Positions 36,663 through 45,504 of a DNA stretch of 64,000 bases are shown one piece after another. The translations under genes were made by a program, and so were the position numbers. Numbering within the stretch: position 1 is the first letter of the stretch; the number at the start of each line of letters is the position of its first letter. The stretch comes from Leisingera aquaemixtae. GTDB lineage: Bacteria; Pseudomonadota; Alphaproteobacteria; Rhodobacterales; Rhodobacteraceae. Under the pieces are notes generated by a model that saw only the letters and a program-made list of their open reading frames with translations, searched no databases and was not told the origin of the DNA. Where the stretch lies: assembly GCF_001458395.1 (NCBI RefSeq), contig NZ_CYSR01000040.1, positions 62,001 through 126,000 on the forward strand, written 5' to 3'.

Positions 36663-37583
36663 ATGCAGCAGGCGCAGACTATCGATCAGGTCCAGCAGAT
36701 TCTCTCCGGCCAGGGCTATGTCTGCGGCCGGGCGCTGGCCACGGTGGTGTTCCTGTCGCTGAAACTGGGCCGCCCGCTGTTCCTGGAGGGCGAGGCCGGC
36801 ACCGGCAAGACCGAGATCGCCAAGGCGCTGGCCGCGGGCCTGGGCCGCCGCCTGATCCGGCTGCAGTGCTACGAGGGGCTGGACGCCGCCAGCGCCGTCT
36901 ACGAATGGAACTTCGCCGCCCAGATGGTCGCCATCCGCACCGCAGAAGTTTCGGGCGAAGCCGCAGGCGCCGCCGGCCGCGTGGCCCTGCAGAACGAACT
37001 GTTCTCCGCCGATTACCTGATCGAACGCCCGCTGTTGCAGGCGATGCGCCCGGATGAGCGCGGCGCGCCGGTGCTGCTGATCGACGAGCTTGACCGCACG
37101 GATGAGCCGTTTGAGGCCTTCCTGCTGGAGGCGCTCAGCGACTTTCAGGTGACGATCCCGGAACTCGGCACCATCCACGCCCCCGAGCCGCCCATCGTGG
37201 TGCTCACCTCCAACCGCACCCGCGAAGTGCATGACGCGCTGAAACGCCGCTGCCTTTATCACTGGGTCGACTACCCGGATTTCAGCCGCGAGGTGGAAAT
37301 CCTGAACGCCCGCGCCCCGGAGGCCAGCCAGCAGCTCAGCCGCGAAATCGTCGCCTTCGTGCAGGCCCTGCGGACCGAGGATCTGTTCAAGAAGCCGGGG
37401 GTGGCCGAAACCATCGACTGGGCCAATTGCCTGCTGGCGCTCGACGTCATCGCCCTCAGCCCTGAGGTGATCGCCGACACTCTCGGCGCCATCCTCAAGT
37501 ACCAGGACGACATCGCCCGCCTGCAGGGCTCCGAGGCCAAGCGCATTCTGGATCAGGCGCGCGCCAGCCTGGACGCCGCCTGA
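36663..37583 (+). CDS. coxD: MoxR-type AAA ATPase (CoxD-like)
   Basis: A 306-residue MoxR ATPase. Walker A is LEGEAGTGKTEIAKAL (about 40-55), Walker B is PVLLIDELDRTDEPFEAFLLEAL, and sensor I is IVVLTSNRTREVHDALKRRC. It resembles CoxD, the AAA+ chaperone that helps install the [CuSMoO2] centre of CO dehydrogenase, and it is followed by the CoxE-like VWA protein, the standard MoxR-VWA pair. ATG 36663 is preceded by GGGAGG; an earlier in-frame start lies in non-coding-looking sequence. First gene of the rightward cox accessory cluster. Confidence 0.87.
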   Translation: MQQAQTIDQVQQILSGQGYVCGRALATVVFLSLKLGRPLFLEGEAGTGKTEIAKALAAGLGRRLIRLQCYEGLDAASAVYEWNFAAQMVAIRTAEVSGEAAGAAGRVALQNELFSADYLIERPLLQAMRPDERGAPVLLIDELDRTDEPFEAFLLEALSDFQVTIPELGTIHAPEPPIVVLTSNRTREVHDALKRRCLYHWVDYPDFSREVEILNARAPEASQQLSREIVAFVQALRTEDLFKKPGVAETIDWANCLLALDVIALSPEVIADTLGAILKYQDDIARLQGSEAKRILDQARASLDAA

Positions 37584-37587
37584 TGGT

Positions 37588-37648
37588 TCATCTTTCAAAA
37601 AATACTCCGGGGGAGGCCGGAGGCCGGGGGCAGCGCCCCCAGGGGCAC
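37588..37648. repeat. Dispersed intergenic repeat in reverse orientation
   Basis: TTCATCTTTC then AAAAATACTCCGGGGG and the GGGGGCAGCGCCCCC hairpin, i.e. the GGAGTATTTTT element inverted. It fills the coxD-coxE gap. Confidence 0.65.
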
Positions 37649-37650
37649 TG

Positions 37651-38916
37651 ATGCCTGACTATCCGCCGCTATCCCTGCCGGACAACCCCAAGCTGGTCCG
37701 CAACATCACCCATTTCGCCCGCGCCCTGCGCAAGGCCGGGCTGCCGATCGGCCCCGGCCGGGTGCTGGACGCGGTGCAGGCGGTGGCCGCCGCAGGCTTC
37801 ACCAGCCGCGAGGATTTCTACTGGGCCCTGCACGCCTGTTTCGTCACCAAGCCGGAGCAGCGGCTGGTGTTTGCCCAGGTCTTCCGCCTGTTCTGGCGCG
37901 ACCCCAGATACCTTGAGCAGATGATGGCCGCGATGCTGCCCGCGATCCGCGGCGTGCAGGAGGAGCGCACGGCAAAACCCGCCGAAAAACGCGCGGCGGA
38001 GGCGCTGCTGGACGGGATGCTCGATCCGCCCGATGTCCCGGCGGAAGAGCCGGAGGGCACGGAGATCGGCATCGACGCCTCCCGCACCGCCTCCGCTGAG
38101 GAGCGCCTGAAAACCCTCGATTTCGAACAGATGAGCACGGCTGAGATTGCCGCCGCCAAACGCATCTTGGCGCAGCTCGCGCTGCCGGTGACGCCGATCC
38201 AGTCGCGCCGCCTGATGGCCTCGCCCAACGGGCGCCGGGCGGACTGGCGCCGCACCCTGCGCAAGGCCGCGCGCCAGGGCGGCGACCTGCAGGAAATCGC
38301 CCGTGCCAAGCGCCGCATCCGCTGGCCCAACCTGGTGGTGCTCTGCGACATCTCCGGCTCGATGAGCCAGTACAGCCGCATCATCCTGCATTTCCTGCAT
38401 TCCGTCGCCAACGCCAAGGGCGCGGGCTGGGCGCGGGTGCATGGGTTCACCTTCGGCACCCGGCTCACCAATATCACCCGCCACCTGCACCAGCGCGACG
38501 TCGACGCGGCGCTGGCCGCCGCAGGGGCGGAAGCGCAGGACTGGGAGGGCGGCACCCGGATCGGCGACTGCCTGCACGCCTTCAACCGCGACTGGTCGCG
38601 CCGGGTGATGGGGCAGGGCGCGGTGGTCCTGCTGATCACCGACGGGCTGGACCGCGGCGGCCCGGAGGCGCTGGCGCGCGAGATGCAGCGGCTGCAGCTG
38701 TCGTCGCGCCGCCTGATCTGGCTGAACCCCCTGCTGCGCTGGGACGGCTTTGCCCCCAAGGCGCAGGGCATCCGCGCCATGCTGCCCTATGCCGACAGCT
38801 TCCGCGCAGGCCACTCCATCGCCTCGCTGGAGGAGTTGGCGCAGGTGATCTCCAGCCCCTCCGATGCGGGCGAGAAGGCGCGCCTGATGGCGCTGCTGCC
38901 GCCTGCTGGAAAATGA
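37651..38916 (+). CDS. coxE: VWA-domain protein, CoxE-like
   Basis: A 421-residue protein. The N-terminal helical domain (LVRNITHFARALRKAGLPIGPGRVLDAVQAV) and the C-terminal von Willebrand A domain match CoxE, the partner of MoxR/CoxD in CO dehydrogenase maturation. The MIDAS metal site is LVVLCDISGSMSQYSRI (DxSxS; about 229-245), with the threonine in WEGGTRIGDCL and the Asp in LITDGLDRGG. The start codon is ATG 37651. Immediately after its stop is a SqrR-type box for the next genes. Confidence 0.88.
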   Translation: MPDYPPLSLPDNPKLVRNITHFARALRKAGLPIGPGRVLDAVQAVAAAGFTSREDFYWALHACFVTKPEQRLVFAQVFRLFWRDPRYLEQMMAAMLPAIRGVQEERTAKPAEKRAAEALLDGMLDPPDVPAEEPEGTEIGIDASRTASAEERLKTLDFEQMSTAEIAAAKRILAQLALPVTPIQSRRLMASPNGRRADWRRTLRKAARQGGDLQEIARAKRRIRWPNLVVLCDISGSMSQYSRIILHFLHSVANAKGAGWARVHGFTFGTRLTNITRHLHQRDVDAALAAAGAEAQDWEGGTRIGDCLHAFNRDWSRRVMGQGAVVLLITDGLDRGGPEALAREMQRLQLSSRRLIWLNPLLRWDGFAPKAQGIRAMLPYADSFRAGHSIASLEELAQVISSPSDAGEKARLMALLPPAGK

Positions 38917-38932
38917 ATTCCAAAACCGGAAT
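38917..38932. promoter_or_regulatory. SqrR/BigR-type box 1 (ATTC-N8-GAAT)
   Basis: ATTC CAAAACCG GAAT, starting at the base after the coxE stop codon. Matches the ATTC-N8-GAAT consensus reported for persulfide-sensing SqrR, as I recall it. Confidence 0.6.
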
Positions 38933-38937
38933 GTGAC

Positions 38938-38951
38938 TTGATCTGAATCAA
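38938..38951. promoter_or_regulatory. FNR/Anr-type box TTGAT-N4-ATCAA
   Basis: TTGAT CTGA ATCAA is an exact FNR-family consensus, centred at 38944.5. With a -10-like TATATT at 38972..38977 the predicted start near 38984 puts it about -40, a class II activator position. Confidence 0.65.
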
Positions 38952-38974
38952 ACCGTCTCTTATGGCTATGATAT

Positions 38975-38990
38975 ATTCTGAAAGCAGAAT
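38975..38990. promoter_or_regulatory. SqrR/BigR-type box 2 (ATTC-N8-GAAT)
   Basis: ATTC TGAAAGCA GAAT overlapping the likely -10 and start point, 58 bp (centre to centre) from box 1. Placement suits repression. Confidence 0.65.
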
Positions 38991-39012
38991 GTAACGTGCG
39001 AAAGGAGACATC

Positions 39013-39564
39013 ATGCCACTCAACTGGAAAGCCGGGGGGCTCTTGCTGGGGCTGGTGTTCTTCCTGGCGGTGCTGCTGGTCAAACCCATCGGGGTCTCGA
39101 CCCAGTTTGTGATCCTCGACGGCATCCTCGCGGACGCTGTGAACCCGCAGCTGGTGACGCAGACCGCCGACGGGTATACCTCCACCAACGCCTATCTGGC
39201 GAAATCGGACGGCAAATACGCGAAAGCCATCGCTAATCCGCTGAACTACAGCTTTGTCTTCGTGCTGGCGATGGCGCTGGGCGGGCTGCTGTCGGCCAAG
39301 CTGCGCGGCGGCATCACCGGGGCAGAGCGCAGCGTGCACGCCCTGTGGCGCGCCAATTTCGGGGACAGCCCGGCGAAACGCTATGCCGCGGCCTTCCTTG
39401 GCGGCTTCATCGTGCTTTACGGCGCCCGGCTGGCGGGCGGCTGCACCTCCGGCCACATGATGTCGGGCATGATGCAGACCGCGCTGTCGGGCTACATCTT
39501 CGCCGCCGGCGCCTTTGCCGCCGCCATCCCCGTCTCTCTGATGCTGTTCAAGAAGGAGGCCTGA
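39013..39564 (+). CDS. YeeE/YedE-family sulfur transport protein (first half)
   Basis: A 183-residue membrane protein with about four helices. The motif FLGGFIVLYGARLAGGCTSGHMMSGMMQTALSGYIF carries the conserved Cys of the GGCTSG loop used by YeeE/YedE (thiosulfate or sulfane-sulfur) transporters. Such transporters often occur as two half-size genes (PmpA/PmpB-like), as here: the partner starts 3 bp after the stop. AAAGGAGA precedes the ATG. The upstream region has two SqrR-type boxes and an FNR box, linking expression to sulfide/persulfide and low oxygen. Confidence 0.88.
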   Translation: MPLNWKAGGLLLGLVFFLAVLLVKPIGVSTQFVILDGILADAVNPQLVTQTADGYTSTNAYLAKSDGKYAKAIANPLNYSFVFVLAMALGGLLSAKLRGGITGAERSVHALWRANFGDSPAKRYAAAFLGGFIVLYGARLAGGCTSGHMMSGMMQTALSGYIFAAGAFAAAIPVSLMLFKKEA

Positions 39565-39567
39565 GCC

Positions 39568-40158
39568 ATGACAACCATCCTCCTGGCAATCGTGATCGGC
39601 GCCGCCTTCGGCGCGGTGCTGGACCGGATCGGGGCCTCCAACCCCAACTATATCGGCAAGATGCTGAACCTCACCGACCTGAACCTGGCGAAAACCATCC
39701 TGCTGGCGATCGGCACCGGCTCGGTCTTGATGTTCGGCGGCCAGATGGCGGGGCTGGTCGATGTTGGCCATATGTCGGTCAAGGCGGCCTATGCCGGCGT
39801 CTTCATCGGCGGGCTGATGCTGGGCGCGGGCTGGGCGCTGGCGGGCTACTGCCCCGGCACCGGCGTGGTCGCTGCCGCCTCGGGCCGCAAGGACGCGCTG
39901 TTCTTCATCGCGGGCGGCCTGGTGGGCGCGGCGGCCTATATGGTCACCTACCCGGCGTGGAAGGCCAGCGGCCTCTTGAACAGTTTCGCGGGCGGCAAGG
40001 TGACCCTGGGCACAGTGCCGGGCGCCGGATACGACGGCCTGACCGCGCTGCCCGGCGACCTTCTGGGGATCGTCCTGGGCCTTGGCTTCATCGCATTGGC
40101 CTTTGCCCTGCCGGAACGGCTGCTGCCGCAGAAACCTGCCGCGCAGCCTGCGGAATAA
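39568..40158 (+). CDS. YeeE/YedE-family sulfur transport protein (second half)
   Basis: A 196-residue partner of the preceding gene, with about five helices. The conserved Cys motif is LAGYCPGTGVVAAASGRKDALFFIAGG; GGQMAGLVDVGHMSVKAAYAGVFIGGLMLGAGWALAGY is typical of this half. Two-gene YeeE/YedE systems move sulfur species across the inner membrane. Placed within the CO dehydrogenase accessory cluster with its own control region and its own terminator, it looks like an inserted cassette. Confidence 0.88.
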   Translation: MTTILLAIVIGAAFGAVLDRIGASNPNYIGKMLNLTDLNLAKTILLAIGTGSVLMFGGQMAGLVDVGHMSVKAAYAGVFIGGLMLGAGWALAGYCPGTGVVAAASGRKDALFFIAGGLVGAAAYMVTYPAWKASGLLNSFAGGKVTLGTVPGAGYDGLTALPGDLLGIVLGLGFIALAFALPERLLPQKPAAQPAE

Positions 40159-40180
40159 ACTGCGCGCAGGGCAACAGGGG

Positions 40181-40209
40181 AGCGCCCGCCGGGGATGGCG
40201 GGCGCTTTC
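40181..40209 (+). terminator. Terminator of the YeeE/YedE pair
   Basis: AGCGCCCGCC (40181..40190), loop GGGGAT, GGCGGGCGCT (40197..40206), then TTTCC. Short T run, moderate strength. Confidence 0.6.
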
Positions 40210-40315
40210 CGGTCTTTCGCCCGCCTTTTGCGGGCGCTTCGCGCTTGAAACTTCCCCTGCCAGCGCCGAGGTTTAAAGGCAGCCGCCGCCCGGGCGGCCC
40301 GGGGAGAGACGCAAG

Positions 40316-41296
40316 ATGCAGCACACCGCCCAGTTTGAGACCGCGCCGGAGACCGCGCTGGAATGGCACACATCCGGCGCAGGCGCGGCCCTTGCGACCG
40401 TGGTGCAGACCTGGGGCTCCGCCCCGCGCCGCACCGGGGCGCAGCTGGCGGTGTCGGGCGATGGCAGGATCGAAGGCTCCGTCTCCGGCGGCTGCGTCGA
40501 AGGCGCCGTGGTGGTGGAGGCGCAGGAGGCGCTGGCGGACGGCAAGCACCGGCTTTTGGAATTCGGCGTCAGCGACGCGGATGCCTTTGCCGTCGGCCTC
40601 GCCTGCGGCGGCACCATCAAGGTGCTGGTGGAACCCATCGGTGCTGCGCTGCCTGCGGACCTGCTGGAAGACCTGGTGCAGGCCCGCGCCAGCCGCACGC
40701 CCGTGGCCTATGAGGTGAACCTGACCACCGGCGCCCGCCGTCTGGTGCGCGGCGCATACCCCGACCGGATGCGCATGGACCGGTCCGGGCTGGAGGAAGA
40801 CGGCGAGACCTTCGTGGCTGTCCACAACCCGCCGCTGCGGCTGGTGGTGGTGGGCGCGGTCCATATCGCCCAAGCCCTGGTGCCGATGGCGCGGATTGCG
40901 GGCTATGACCCGGTGATCATCGACCCCCGCGCAGCCTTCGCCTCAGCGGAGCGCTTCCCCGGCGAGGCCCTGATGGATGACTGGCCGGACGAGGCGGTCC
41001 AGAAGCTGGGCCTCGACAGCCGCACCGCGCTGGTGCTGCTGACCCACGACCCGAAACTGGACGACCCGGCGCTGCAGGCGGCCCTGGTAGCGGATGTGTT
41101 CTACATCGGCGCGCTGGGCAGCAAGAAAACCCACGCTGCCCGCATCGCCCGGCTGCAGGAGGCAGGCTTCACCGAAGCCCAAATCGCCCGCATCCACGGC
41201 CCCATTGGCCTCGACATCGGCGCGGCGGGTCCGGCGGAAATCGCCGTCTCCATCCTTGCCGAAATGACCGCCGTCCTGCGCGGCAAACAGCCATGA
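40316..41296 (+). CDS. XdhC/CoxI-family molybdenum-cofactor maturation factor
   Basis: A 326-residue XdhC-type protein. The N-terminal XdhC_CoxI domain reads TVVQTWGSAPRRTGAQLAVSGDGRIEGSVSGGCVEGAVV and the second block LLEFGVSDADAFAVGLACGGTIKVLVEP. The C-terminal Rossmann-like domain (from about 180) has LRLVVVGAVHIAQALVPMA and FYIGALGSKKTHAARIARL, also diagnostic. It binds and sulfurates or delivers molybdopterin cofactor to xanthine-oxidase-family enzymes, here the CO dehydrogenase large subunit. A 4-bp overlap couples it to the MoeA-like gene. GGGGAGAG before the ATG. Confidence 0.9.
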   Translation: MQHTAQFETAPETALEWHTSGAGAALATVVQTWGSAPRRTGAQLAVSGDGRIEGSVSGGCVEGAVVVEAQEALADGKHRLLEFGVSDADAFAVGLACGGTIKVLVEPIGAALPADLLEDLVQARASRTPVAYEVNLTTGARRLVRGAYPDRMRMDRSGLEEDGETFVAVHNPPLRLVVVGAVHIAQALVPMARIAGYDPVIIDPRAAFASAERFPGEALMDDWPDEAVQKLGLDSRTALVLLTHDPKLDDPALQAALVADVFYIGALGSKKTHAARIARLQEAGFTEAQIARIHGPIGLDIGAAGPAEIAVSILAEMTAVLRGKQP

Positions 41297-42306
41297 GGTT
41301 CGGCCCGGTTCCCCTGAAGGACGCCGAGGGCGCCATCCTCGCGCACTCGCTGCAGGGCTCCAGCGGCAAGGTGGCCAAGGGCACGGTGCTGACGGCTGAA
41401 GACATCAAGGACCTTGCCGCCGCAGGCCACGAGACACTGACCGTCGCGCGGCTCGACCCCGCCGACATGCATGAGGACGCGGCGGCAGAGACACTGGCAA
41501 AGGCGCTGGTGCCGGACCCGTCCGCGCAGGGCATCCGGATCTCCGGCGCGGGCACCGGGCGGGTGAACCTCTATGCCACGGGCGCGGGCCTGGTGCGGCT
41601 GGACCGCGGCAAGCTTGAAGCCGTCAATGCGGTGGACCCGATGATCACCGTTGCCACCGTGCCGGACTATCACCGGGCCGATGCCGGGGGCATGCTGGCC
41701 ACCATCAAGATCATCTCCTACGGCGTGCGTGCCGATGCCATCCGCCGCGCCAGCAGCGGGGCAGGGGACGCCATCCGGGTGCTGCCGCCGGTCCTGTCCT
41801 CCGCCACGCTGATCGAAACCACGGTGGGCGAGGACACCCCGCCGGACAATTTGCCTGACAAGGGCCGCGCCGCGATGGCAGGCCGGCTGCACCGGATGGG
41901 CCTCAGCCTGTCGGCGCGGGTGGTGGTGCCGCACCGGGAGGACGCGCTGGCCGAGGTGATTACCCGGGCACCGGGGCAGCTGGTGCTGATCCTCACCGGC
42001 TCCGCCACCTCTGACATTCACGACGTTGCTCCCGAAGCGCTGCGCCTCGCAGGCGGCACCATGACCCGCTTCGGAATGCCGGTCGATCCCGGCAACCTGC
42101 TGTTTCTGGGCACCTGCCGGGACAAGCCGGTGATCGGCCTGCCGGGCTGCGCCCGTTCTCCGGCCCTCAACGGTGCCGACTGGGTGCTGGAGCGGGTGAT
42201 CTGCGGCCTGCCTGTCCGCTCTGCCGATATCGCCGCCATGGGCGTCGGCGGGCTGTTGAAGGAAATCCCCACCCGCCCGATGCCGCGCCGCGATGCAGAA
42301 GGCTGA
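41293..42306 (+). CDS. Molybdopterin-binding protein (MoeA/MogA-like domain)
   Basis: A 337-residue protein whose C-terminal half is a molybdopterin-binding fold: LVLILTGSATSDIHDVAPEALRLAGGTMTRFGMPVDPGNLLFLGTCRDKPVIGLPGCARSP, with the MoCF-type G-S/G-x-S-x-D and GMPVxPG motifs. The N-terminal part (MRFGPVPLKDAEGAILAHSL) is found in the MoeA-like proteins of CO dehydrogenase or xanthine dehydrogenase clusters, where the gene is often fused to a MocA-type nucleotidyltransferase; that part is missing here. Coupled by overlap to the XdhC-like gene. Confidence 0.85.
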   Translation: MRFGPVPLKDAEGAILAHSLQGSSGKVAKGTVLTAEDIKDLAAAGHETLTVARLDPADMHEDAAAETLAKALVPDPSAQGIRISGAGTGRVNLYATGAGLVRLDRGKLEAVNAVDPMITVATVPDYHRADAGGMLATIKIISYGVRADAIRRASSGAGDAIRVLPPVLSSATLIETTVGEDTPPDNLPDKGRAAMAGRLHRMGLSLSARVVVPHREDALAEVITRAPGQLVLILTGSATSDIHDVAPEALRLAGGTMTRFGMPVDPGNLLFLGTCRDKPVIGLPGCARSPALNGADWVLERVICGLPVRSADIAAMGVGGLLKEIPTRPMPRRDAEG

Positions 42307-42327
42307 CGCCGCAGCGCAGCGCGGGAT

Positions 42328-42346
42328 TTGTGACGCAGGGTCACAA
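42328..42346. promoter_or_regulatory. Perfect 7-bp dyad upstream of coxS
   Basis: TTGTGAC-GCAGG-GTCACAA (42328..42346), 124 bp before the coxS ATG. CRP/FNR-family-like half sites (TGTGA...TCACA) but with a spacing of 7 rather than 6. Candidate operator of the coxSLM genes. Confidence 0.55.
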
Positions 42347-42469
42347 CCTTGGGTAAGCCCTTCTGACGCGAATTTTACCCCTTGCCCCCCCGTTAAAACA
42401 CTTCGCGGACGGCGCGGCCCGTGCTTAACTCCCGTCAGCCAGACAAAAACAAGCTAAAGGGAGGGTACT

Positions 42470-42955
<486 letters not shown>

Positions 42956-43054
42956 GCAGACGACCCCAGGCCGGACCGCGGCCTGAGCTGACCAAGGAGT
43001 AAGTGACAAAGAGGTGCGCCAGTGGCAGCACCCTCCAGGGAGGAAAGACCAGAC

Positions 43055-45418
43055 ATGCCCAAGGACCAAGGCATCGGCGCCAGCCCCAAGCGGCGCGAGG
43101 ACGTGCGGTTCCTGACAGGAGCCGGAAACTACACCGACGACATCAATGTGAACGGCCAGGCCTATGTGCATTTCCTGCGCGCGGATGTGGCCCATGCGAC
43201 CATCAACTCCATCGATACATCCGCGGCTGAGACGATGCCCGGCGTGGTGAAGGTCTTCACCGGCGCAGATTTCGCCGAGGTGGGCGGCATCCCCTGCGGC
43301 TGGGGCGTCACCGATCGCCACGGCAACCCGCAGCAGGAGCCGCGACACCCGATCATCGCCGACGGCACCATCCGCCACGTGGGCGAGATCGTCGCTGCCG
43401 TGGTCGCCGACACGCTGGAGCAGGCCCGCGATGCGGCGGAAGCCATCGAACTGGACCTGAGCGACAAGCCCGCGGTGGTCAATATGGCCGCCGCACTGGC
43501 AGAGGATGCCGCCAAGGTGCATGAGGACCTGACCTCAAACCTCTGTTATGACTGGGTGTTCGGCAATCCCGATGACGATGCGGTGCAGGCGGCCTTTGAC
43601 TCTGCGGCGCATGTGACGACGCTGGAACTGGTCAACAACCGGCTGGTCGCCAACCCGATGGAGCCGCGCGTGGCGATCGGTGAATACACACGTGGCACGG
43701 ACGAATACACGCTCCACACCACCAGCCAGAACCCGCATGTGATCCGCCTCCTGATGTGCGCCTTTGTGCTGGGCCTGCCAGAACACAAGGTTCGGGTGAT
43801 CGCGCCCGATGTGGGTGGCGGCTTCGGCTCCAAGATATTCCACTATGCCGAGGAAGCCTTCTGCACCTTCGCCGCCAAGGCCTGCGGGCGGGCGGTGAAA
43901 TGGACCTCCACCCGGGCCGAGGCCTTCATCTCCGACGCCCATGGCCGCGACCATGTGACCAAGATCGAGCTGGCGCTGGACGCGGACAACAACTTCACCG
44001 CGCTGCGCACCAACACGATGGCCAACATGGGCGCGTATCTGTCGACTTTCTCCACCTCGGTGCCCAGCTACCTGCACGGCACCCTGATGGCGGGGAACTA
44101 CAAGACGCCGATCGTGCAGGTGAACGTGAAGACCGTGTTCACCAATACGGTGCCGGTCGATGCCTACCGCGGTGCGGGCAGGCCCGAGGCGACCTTCCAA
44201 CTGGAGCGGGTGATTGACAAGGCTGCGCGCGAACTGGGCGCCGACCCGATTGCGCTGCGCCGCCAGAACTTCATCACCGAGTTTCCCTATGAAACCCCGG
44301 TGGCGCTGACCTATGACACCGGCGACTATGTGGCGACCATGGACAAGCTGGAGGAAGTCGCGGACATCGCCGGCTTTGCCGCCCGCCGTGCGGAAAGCGA
44401 GAAGAACGGCAAGCTGCGCGGCTTCGGCGTCAACTGCTATATCGAGGCCTGCGGCATCGCGCCCTCCAACATCGTCGGCATGCTGGGCGCGCGGGCGGGC
44501 CTTTATGACGCCGCCACCGTGCGGGTGAATGCCACCGGAACCATCAGCGTCTTTGTCGGCGCGCATTCGCACGGGCAGGGGCATGAAACCTCCTTCCCGC
44601 AGGTGGTCGCGGATATGATCGGCATTGATGAAAGCATGGTCGATATCGTGCATGGCGACACCGGGCGGGTGCCCTTCGGCATGGGCACCTACGGGTCGCG
44701 CTCCATCGCCGTCTGCGGCTCCGCCATGGTGCGGGCGACCGAGAAGATCATCAGTAAGGCCAAGAAGATCGCAGCCCATCTGATGGAGGCGTCTGACGCC
44801 GATATCGAATTGAAGGACGGCCAGTTCACCGTTGCAGGCACCGACAAATCGGTGGCCTGGGGCGATGTCACCCTGACGGCTTACGTGCCCCACAACTACC
44901 CGCTGGAGGAGCTGGAGCCGGGGCTGGAGGAGACCGCGTTCTATGATCCCGCCAACTTCACCTATCCGTCCGGCGCCTATGCCTGCGAGGTGGAAGTGGA
45001 TCCCGACACCGGCAAGGTCACCATCGAGCGCTTCGCGGCTGCCGATGATTTCGGCAATATCATCAACCCGATGATCGTCGACGGCCAGGTCCATGGCGGG
45101 CTGGGGCAGGGCATCGGCCAGGCGCTCTTGGAAAACGCGGCCTATGACGAAGACGGCCAGCTGTTGTCGGCCTCCTTCATGGATTACGCCATGCCGCGCG
45201 CGGATGACGTGCCGTTCTACCAGGTGGATCATACCTGCCAGACCCCCTGCACCCACAACCCCTTGGGGGTGAAGGGCTGCGGCGAGGCAGGCGCCATCGG
45301 CTCGCCCCCGGCGGTGGTCAACGCGGTGATCGACGCGCTGCAGTCGGGCGGCAAGAGTGTCACCCATATCGACATGCCGCTGTCGCCCGCGCGGGTCTGG
45401 GCGGCGATGAACGGGTAA
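43055..45418 (+). CDS. coxL: Aerobic CO dehydrogenase large (molybdenum) subunit, form II
   Basis: A 787-residue molybdenum hydroxylase subunit. The active-site loop is AYRGAGR at 370-376, the form II signature; form I proteins have AYXCSFR with the Cu-ligating Cys. So true CO oxidation is uncertain and another substrate is possible. The Mo-site glutamate motif GVKGCGEAGAIGSPPAVVNAV is near the C-terminus, and VGGGFGSKI and GAHSHGQGHETSFPQVVAD are further family blocks. ATG 43055 (MPKDQGIGASPKRREDVRFLTG) follows GGGAGGAAAG; an upstream GTG at 43022 is less fitting. Confidence 0.94.
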   Translation: MPKDQGIGASPKRREDVRFLTGAGNYTDDINVNGQAYVHFLRADVAHATINSIDTSAAETMPGVVKVFTGADFAEVGGIPCGWGVTDRHGNPQQEPRHPIIADGTIRHVGEIVAAVVADTLEQARDAAEAIELDLSDKPAVVNMAAALAEDAAKVHEDLTSNLCYDWVFGNPDDDAVQAAFDSAAHVTTLELVNNRLVANPMEPRVAIGEYTRGTDEYTLHTTSQNPHVIRLLMCAFVLGLPEHKVRVIAPDVGGGFGSKIFHYAEEAFCTFAAKACGRAVKWTSTRAEAFISDAHGRDHVTKIELALDADNNFTALRTNTMANMGAYLSTFSTSVPSYLHGTLMAGNYKTPIVQVNVKTVFTNTVPVDAYRGAGRPEATFQLERVIDKAARELGADPIALRRQNFITEFPYETPVALTYDTGDYVATMDKLEEVADIAGFAARRAESEKNGKLRGFGVNCYIEACGIAPSNIVGMLGARAGLYDAATVRVNATGTISVFVGAHSHGQGHETSFPQVVADMIGIDESMVDIVHGDTGRVPFGMGTYGSRSIAVCGSAMVRATEKIISKAKKIAAHLMEASDADIELKDGQFTVAGTDKSVAWGDVTLTAYVPHNYPLEELEPGLEETAFYDPANFTYPSGAYACEVEVDPDTGKVTIERFAAADDFGNIINPMIVDGQVHGGLGQGIGQALLENAAYDEDGQLLSASFMDYAMPRADDVPFYQVDHTCQTPCTHNPLGVKGCGEAGAIGSPPAVVNAVIDALQSGGKSVTHIDMPLSPARVWAAMNG

Positions 45419-45423
45419 GGGCT

Positions 45424-45472
45424 CATGGGGGCGCTGCCCCCATACCCCCGGAGTATTTTCGGAAAGATGAAA
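45424..45472. repeat. Dispersed intergenic repeat between coxL and coxM
   Basis: GGGGGCGCTGCCCCC, then CCCCCGGAGTATTTTC and GGAAAGATGAAA. Lies in the 86-bp coxL-coxM gap, so the repeat is transcribed within the operon. Confidence 0.65.
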
Positions 45473-45504
45473 GCCGGTCAGCCGGTTTTCGGAAAGGATA
45501 CGCG

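Noticed and set aside
37669-39771. A 700-codon open frame on the minus strand opposite coxE and the first YeeE/YedE gene
   Set aside because: It lies antisense to well-supported genes with known motifs and its translation has a biased, motif-free composition. Long empty frames are common opposite GC-rich genes.
42328-42346. A standard CRP site before coxS
   Set aside because: The inner spacing between TGTGA and TCACA is 7, not 6, so I report only an unassigned dyad.
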